A stretch of DNA of 7,420 nucleotides from Candidatus Falkowbacteria bacterium CG10_big_fil_rev_8_21_14_0_10_43_10. Lineage in GTDB: Bacteria; Patescibacteriota; Patescibacteriia; Patescibacteriales; XYC2-FULL-47-12. Location of the stretch: assembly GCA_002773655.1 (NCBI GenBank), contig PFAR01000019.1, positions 4,530-11,949 of the forward strand. The letters are read 5' to 3'. Below, one piece after another: positions 4,641-7,420 of the stretch (its first letter is position 1; each line of letters begins with the position of its first letter). The position numbers and the translations under genes are program-made. A model generated the notes under the pieces. That model was not told where the DNA came from. It worked only from the letters and a program-made list of their open reading frames with translations, and made no database searches.

Positions 4641-5213
4641 TCAAAAAGACAACAATATAAGTTGTCTTTTTGTTTTACCCCTCGCCCTTTGGGAGAGGGG
4701 TAAGGGAGTGAGGGATAACTTCTCCAAAATCTTCAACTCCAATTCTCCTGTCTTTGTATCCCAAACCGCGAAAGTCGCTTTGGCAAACATACCGGCTAAT
4801 GTGCCGGGATTTAACAATTCCGTCTGACCGATTTTTTCCGTCCAAGCCCGATGATTGTGGCCGTAAAAAACAAAATCATATTTGCCGGTCTCGGCTAATT
4901 TTTTCGCCAGTTCAGGATAGTGCGCAAACGCTGCTTTTTTGCCATCAATCTCCATCTCTCCCTGGTCGCCGTAATGCTTTATATTTTTAAATTGCCCCGC
5001 GACTTTGGGCGTTAATTCCCTGTCTTCCACATTGCCAAAAACCATGTGTACGGCGCCTGGAAAGTTTGGAGCGATAACTTCCTTAAGTATTGACGGCGCG
5101 CATAAGTCGCCGCAAAAAATTAATTGTTCAATGTTATTTTCCTTCATCCACGCTAATGCTTTTTCCAGATTCGGCACGTTGTCGTGGGTGTCGGAGATGA
5201 TTGCTATTTTCAT
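4641..5213 (-). CDS. YfcE/MJ0936-type metallophosphoesterase with a repeat-encoded C-terminal tail
   Basis: A small calcineurin-like phosphodiesterase, probably two-metal dependent; the natural substrate is unknown. The metal-binding motifs are all present: SDTHDN (7-12, with D8 and H10), GDL (35-37, D36), GNVED (60-64, N61), AHYPE (97-101, H98) and GHNH (118-121, H119 and H121). LLNPGTLAGMF (133-143) is the usual 'NPGS' block. The family core ends near residue 165 (GELELKILEKL). The last 24 or so residues, SLTPLPLSQRARGKTK and onward, are encoded by the palindromic repeat (4677-4714) and then by the terminator hairpin, and the TGA stop is at 4641-4643. The native stop was probably lost when the repeat inserted. 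The ATG at 5213 gives the standard N-terminus MKIAIISDTHDN; no Shine-Dalgarno precedes it. Confidence 0.9.
   Translation of the reverse strand: MKIAIISDTHDNVPNLEKALAWMKENNIEQLIFCGDLCAPSILKEVIAPNFPGAVHMVFGNVEDRELTPKVAGQFKNIKHYGDQGEMEIDGKKAAFAHYPELAKKLAETGKYDFVFYGHNHRAWTEKIGQTELLNPGTLAGMFAKATFAVWDTKTGELELKILEKLSLTPLPLSQRARGKTKRQLILLSF
4642..4676 (+). terminator. Intrinsic terminator between efp and yfcE, possibly bidirectional
   Basis: A perfect 12-bp stem, CAAAAAGACAAC (4642-4653) and GTTGTCTTTTTG (4661-4672), closes a 7-base loop. On the plus strand the core GACAAC/GTTGTC stem runs into TTTTTGTTTT, a good U tract for ending the efp transcript. On the minus strand the same stem runs into TTTTTGA. 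The stem core is modest in GC, so strength is uncertain. It lies within the 3' end of the yfcE reading frame. Confidence 0.7.
4677..4714. repeat. Inverted copy of the palindromic element, forming the 3' end of yfcE
   Basis: Arms ACCCCTCGCCC (4677-4687) and GGGAGAGGGGT (4691-4701), 11 bp with one mismatch, surround a TTT loop, and GTGAGGG closes it at 4708-4714. It is the inverted counterpart of 4590-4621; the outer CCCTCAC and GTGAGGG form 7-bp terminal inverted repeats around a 125-bp unit (4590-4714) with the terminator in the middle. It is translated as part of yfcE. Confidence 0.75.
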
Positions 5214-5247
5214 AGTTTAAATTGTTTTTCACTTATTATCATCACGT

Positions 5248-5342
5248 TGTCATCCCGAGTGTAGCGTAGCGGAACCGAGGGATATAGCTTAAATTAAAAT
5301 TATATTCCTCGGCTACGTCTGCGGACTTCGCTCGGAATGACA
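5248..5342. repeat. 95-bp element with TGTCATCCCGAG/CTCGGAATGACA ends
   Basis: Terminal inverted repeats TGTCATCCCGAG (5248-5259) and CTCGGAATGACA (5331-5342) match at 11 of 12 positions. Inside, CCGAGGGATAT (5275-5285) pairs with ATATTCCTCGG (5302-5312) at 10 of 11. The whole unit can fold into one long hairpin. TGTCATTCCGAG-type ends are known from dispersed non-coding repeats in several bacterial groups. It starts 34 bp upstream of the yfcE start and ends 2 bp short of the stop codon of the Memo-CapA gene, so it fills the 131-bp gap and may act as a terminator or mRNA-stabilising hairpin. It contains no gene. Confidence 0.8.
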
Positions 5343-5344
5343 GT

Positions 5345-7183
5345 TTATAATTTAATTTTACCATCTTTTATTTGTTCTCTATATTCCTCACTAACCTTTG
5401 AATTCCCCGCCAACCAATTTAAAAACTTTTGCTTGTCATTTCCTGCTATAAGTTCCACCTGACTTACTTTACTCTGAAACGGCAATAGCGTTATTTCCAT
5501 TTTACCATTATCAACGGATAAACCAACGCCTAAACCTTCCTGCGTTTCCGGCGAAAAATATTGGTCAAAAATAAAATTCCCCAAACTGTAAAATATCGGT
5601 TTGCGATTATATATTTCCATTTCTTGCGTAACATGCGGATGCCCGCCGATTAACATATCCGCGCCCGCGTCAATTATTTTATGCGCCAAAGCGACCTGAT
5701 TGCTCCGCGCCTGTTGTTCATACTCCACGCCCCAGTGCATATTTACTATCACCAAATCCGCCTGCGTTTTTGCGTCTTTGATTTGCACCAACATTTTTTC
5801 TTCATCCAAGACGCCGTACACCATAGAGTACGCTAAAAAGCCAATTTTTACGCCATTAATTTCTTTTATCTTCACACTGCGCTCGTCAACTTTTCTATCC
5901 GCGCAACCGGCGTAATCAAATTCTAAATCCGTTAAATTTTTTTGCGTTTCCAAAAATCCGGTTTGCCCTTGATCCGTAGTATGGTTATTCGCAATGCTAA
6001 AAAAATTAAATCCGTAATTTTTCAACTGCGCCACGTCTTTTGGGTCAAAAGCAAAATCAATGCTTATTTCCGGCGAATAATGCTGGCCGCCGGCCGTAAC
6101 CGCGCCTTCCAGGTTTGCCATCATCACGTCCGGTGTCTGCCACGCCGCCGGTAAATTAAATTTATCCAGCAAATAGTCAAAACCGCTCTGATTTATTTTA
6201 TCTTTTACATGCCGGTCAAGCATAATATCGCCAAAAAACAACAAGCTCATTTTATTGTCTTCGTCAAAATCTCCCCAATAGCCGGTAATATAGCTGGTTG
6301 TGCTGGTAATACCCGGCCGGTTGCTTAAAATTGCGGAATTGGAATTATTAAGCAGTCTGAATCGCGCTTGATACAAACTGCTGTAACTCATTACAGCGGT
6401 CAGCGAGGCCGGCGAGTCAACATCCAAATTATAAATATTCTCAAAGTCAAAATTATGCAGCACCGCTCGGCTGGTCATGTCATGTTGCTGCGCCGCAGCG
6501 CTATCCTGATAATGGGAAAAATCCGTATTGGCTAATACCAAAATTTTTTTGCCGGCTGTTAAATTGAATAAATATTCGCCTAACTCTTTGGCCTGGGCCG
6601 GCATGACTGTCCGGCGCAAAATCAAAGGCAAAAATTTGGCAGCGGGAAAAGTTTTTTTTATAAAAGTCACTCCGCTCGTGATGGCATGCTCCTGGCTAAA
6701 TATATCTTCTTCCACTGCCGTATCCGGCCGAGACAATATTTGATTCAACAAATCACCATCATGCTCTAACACGCCGTACGGCGTACGCCAATCATCAGCC
6801 GAAGTAATGACATCTGCCCGGCCGGCGTTAAAATGATTAGGCCCGAGCAGAATTATCGTATCATATTCCTGGCCTGCTAAATTGGAAAAAAACTCGGCGA
6901 TTAAATCAGCCGCCAGCAGATGGTGTGGAATTACGCCGGCTTTGACGTCCCGTCCGTTCAGGTCCAATTGATTTTTCTGAAATTGATAGGCTATTTCGTA
7001 AAACTCCCGCTCGGCCGGCTTGGCGTCATGGTACCCCGCCACAGCCGGAACAATGCGCTGCCGGCTGGCATCTACAATCACTATCCCGACAGCCGCCAAA
7101 ACAATTAGGAAGCAAACCATCATCCGTCTGCTTCCCAATTTTTTAAATATTTTTTTGTCTTTTATTGCCAATAATTTTTTCAT
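5345..7183 (-). CDS. Membrane-anchored fusion of a Memo-like domain and a CapA/PGA-synthesis phosphoesterase-like domain
   Basis: A two-domain protein of 612 residues. A basic N-terminus is followed by one hydrophobic segment (about 21-38), a signal anchor that would place both domains outside the membrane. Residues 45-305 resemble the AmmeMemoRadiSam system protein B (Memo) family: GPNHF (114-118), SQEH (163-166), DFSHY (221-225) and DSPASLTAV (256-264). The cysteine that completes the Memo metal site near RPGIT (289-293) seems absent; the domain has no Cys. Residues 312-580 are a CapA (PGA_cap) domain: FGDIMLD (317-323), ANLEG (356-360), ANNHTTDQG (398-406), HWGVEY (483-488), GGHPHV (513-518) and SLGNFIFD (533-540). 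CapA proteins act in poly-gamma-glutamate or related envelope metabolism. The ATG overlaps the TGA of the upstream gene (ATGA), suggesting translational coupling. The enzymatic activity of the fusion is unknown. Confidence 0.88.
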   Translation of the reverse strand: MKKLLAIKDKKIFKKLGSRRMMVCFLIVLAAVGIVIVDASRQRIVPAVAGYHDAKPAEREFYEIAYQFQKNQLDLNGRDVKAGVIPHHLLAADLIAEFFSNLAGQEYDTIILLGPNHFNAGRADVITSADDWRTPYGVLEHDGDLLNQILSRPDTAVEEDIFSQEHAITSGVTFIKKTFPAAKFLPLILRRTVMPAQAKELGEYLFNLTAGKKILVLANTDFSHYQDSAAAQQHDMTSRAVLHNFDFENIYNLDVDSPASLTAVMSYSSLYQARFRLLNNSNSAILSNRPGITSTTSYITGYWGDFDEDNKMSLLFFGDIMLDRHVKDKINQSGFDYLLDKFNLPAAWQTPDVMMANLEGAVTAGGQHYSPEISIDFAFDPKDVAQLKNYGFNFFSIANNHTTDQGQTGFLETQKNLTDLEFDYAGCADRKVDERSVKIKEINGVKIGFLAYSMVYGVLDEEKMLVQIKDAKTQADLVIVNMHWGVEYEQQARSNQVALAHKIIDAGADMLIGGHPHVTQEMEIYNRKPIFYSLGNFIFDQYFSPETQEGLGVGLSVDNGKMEITLLPFQSKVSQVELIAGNDKQKFLNWLAGNSKVSEEYREQIKDGKIKL

Positions 7184-7420
7184 TGCATTAAGTCACGGCT
7201 CCATTGGTCGCCAGCCGGCAGTGTGCCTTGACCGTCATAAACTTTCGCCTGCCAATCCTCATCTGTGAGCCGCTGTTCAAGCTGGTCCGTCAGTTCATAA
7301 TGGTTAAAAGCCGCGCCGCGCGTCAAGCGTGTGCCGTTGGCGTCGCTGACCGCCACATACATTACAAAAGGTTTGCCGGTCGCTTCGTACAAAATTTCCC
7401 CGCGGACCGCGTCGGTATGA
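7180..7420 (-). CDS. Probable DUF3160-family protein (3' end only)
   Basis: Open from the window edge to TGA at 7180-7182; the first full codon lies at 7419-7417, giving 79 residues of a longer protein. The segment GEILYEATGKPFVMYVAV, then RLTRGAAFNHYEL, then a LTDEDWQ motif close to the end, resembles the C-terminus of DUF3160 proteins. As I recall, those end with a 'gp.ysyYEf...rLTDeeW' pattern, but I could not compare them. The function of DUF3160 is not established; many members are secreted or membrane-anchored. A TTG at 7392-7390 could be read as a start, but the frame continues upstream with similar composition, so I treat it as internal. The stop overlaps the Memo-CapA start by four bases, so the two are likely cotranscribed and may both act at the envelope. 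Confidence 0.6.
   Translation of the reverse strand, partial: HTDAVRGEILYEATGKPFVMYVAVSDANGTRLTRGAAFNHYELTDQLEQRLTDEDWQAKVYDGQGTLPAGDQWSRDLMQ

Noticed and set aside
5248..5342. Attachment site or tRNA-like gene
   Set aside because: No cloverleaf or integrase context; the structure is a single long imperfect hairpin.
7180..7392. Complete 70-residue gene starting at TTG 7392
   Set aside because: The frame stays open to the window edge, and the sequence looks like the C-terminus of a longer family member.

Overview
The window looks like chromosomal sequence from a Candidate Phyla Radiation (Patescibacteria) bacterium. The case rests on gene content and layout: compact genes, an rpsF-ssb-rpsR cluster that continues into efp with no rplI, an S6 with a charged C-terminal extension, a Memo-CapA fusion protein, almost no Shine-Dalgarno sequences, and many short GC-rich palindromes between (and inside) genes. 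This is inference; no marker here fixes the phylum. UGA is a normal stop (two genes end in TGA and no CDS contains an in-frame TGA), which argues against the Gracilibacteria/Absconditabacteria code.

Layout. On the minus strand at the left, a TRM11-like RNA methyltransferase gene (915-2216) runs with a 3-bp gap into ruvB (911 down to the window edge, C-terminus missing). A 236-bp divergent intergenic region (2217-2452) separates it from a plus-strand cluster: rpsF (2453-2980), ssb (3033-3542), rpsR (3794-4018) and efp (4031-4588). That intergenic region holds overlapping weak promoter-like sequences, two palindromes and a leader structure ending in six T's that resembles a transcription attenuator. 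The cluster ends at a terminator-like hairpin (4642-4676), convergent with a minus-strand YfcE-type phosphoesterase gene (4641-5213). Further right on the minus strand are a 612-residue membrane-anchored Memo-CapA fusion (5345-7183) and, overlapping its start by four bases, the 3' end of a probable DUF3160 gene (7180 to the window edge).

The plus-strand cluster supplies the translation machinery (S6, S18, EF-P) plus the single-strand DNA-binding protein. The minus-strand DUF3160 and Memo-CapA genes look translationally coupled and probably act at the cell envelope; their substrates are unknown.

The most unusual property is repeat invasion of coding sequence. The methyltransferase gene appears to carry three in-frame segments of repeat-like DNA, each at a predicted loop. 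The yfcE gene appears to have lost its original stop codon to a copy of the same palindrome family and now reads through it into the terminator hairpin. This resembles the Rickettsia palindromic elements that insert in frame into genes. There is no gene-free stretch over 300 bases; the longest is the 251-bp, inverted-repeat-rich ssb-rpsR spacer. No tRNA, rRNA, CRISPR array or insertion sequence was seen.
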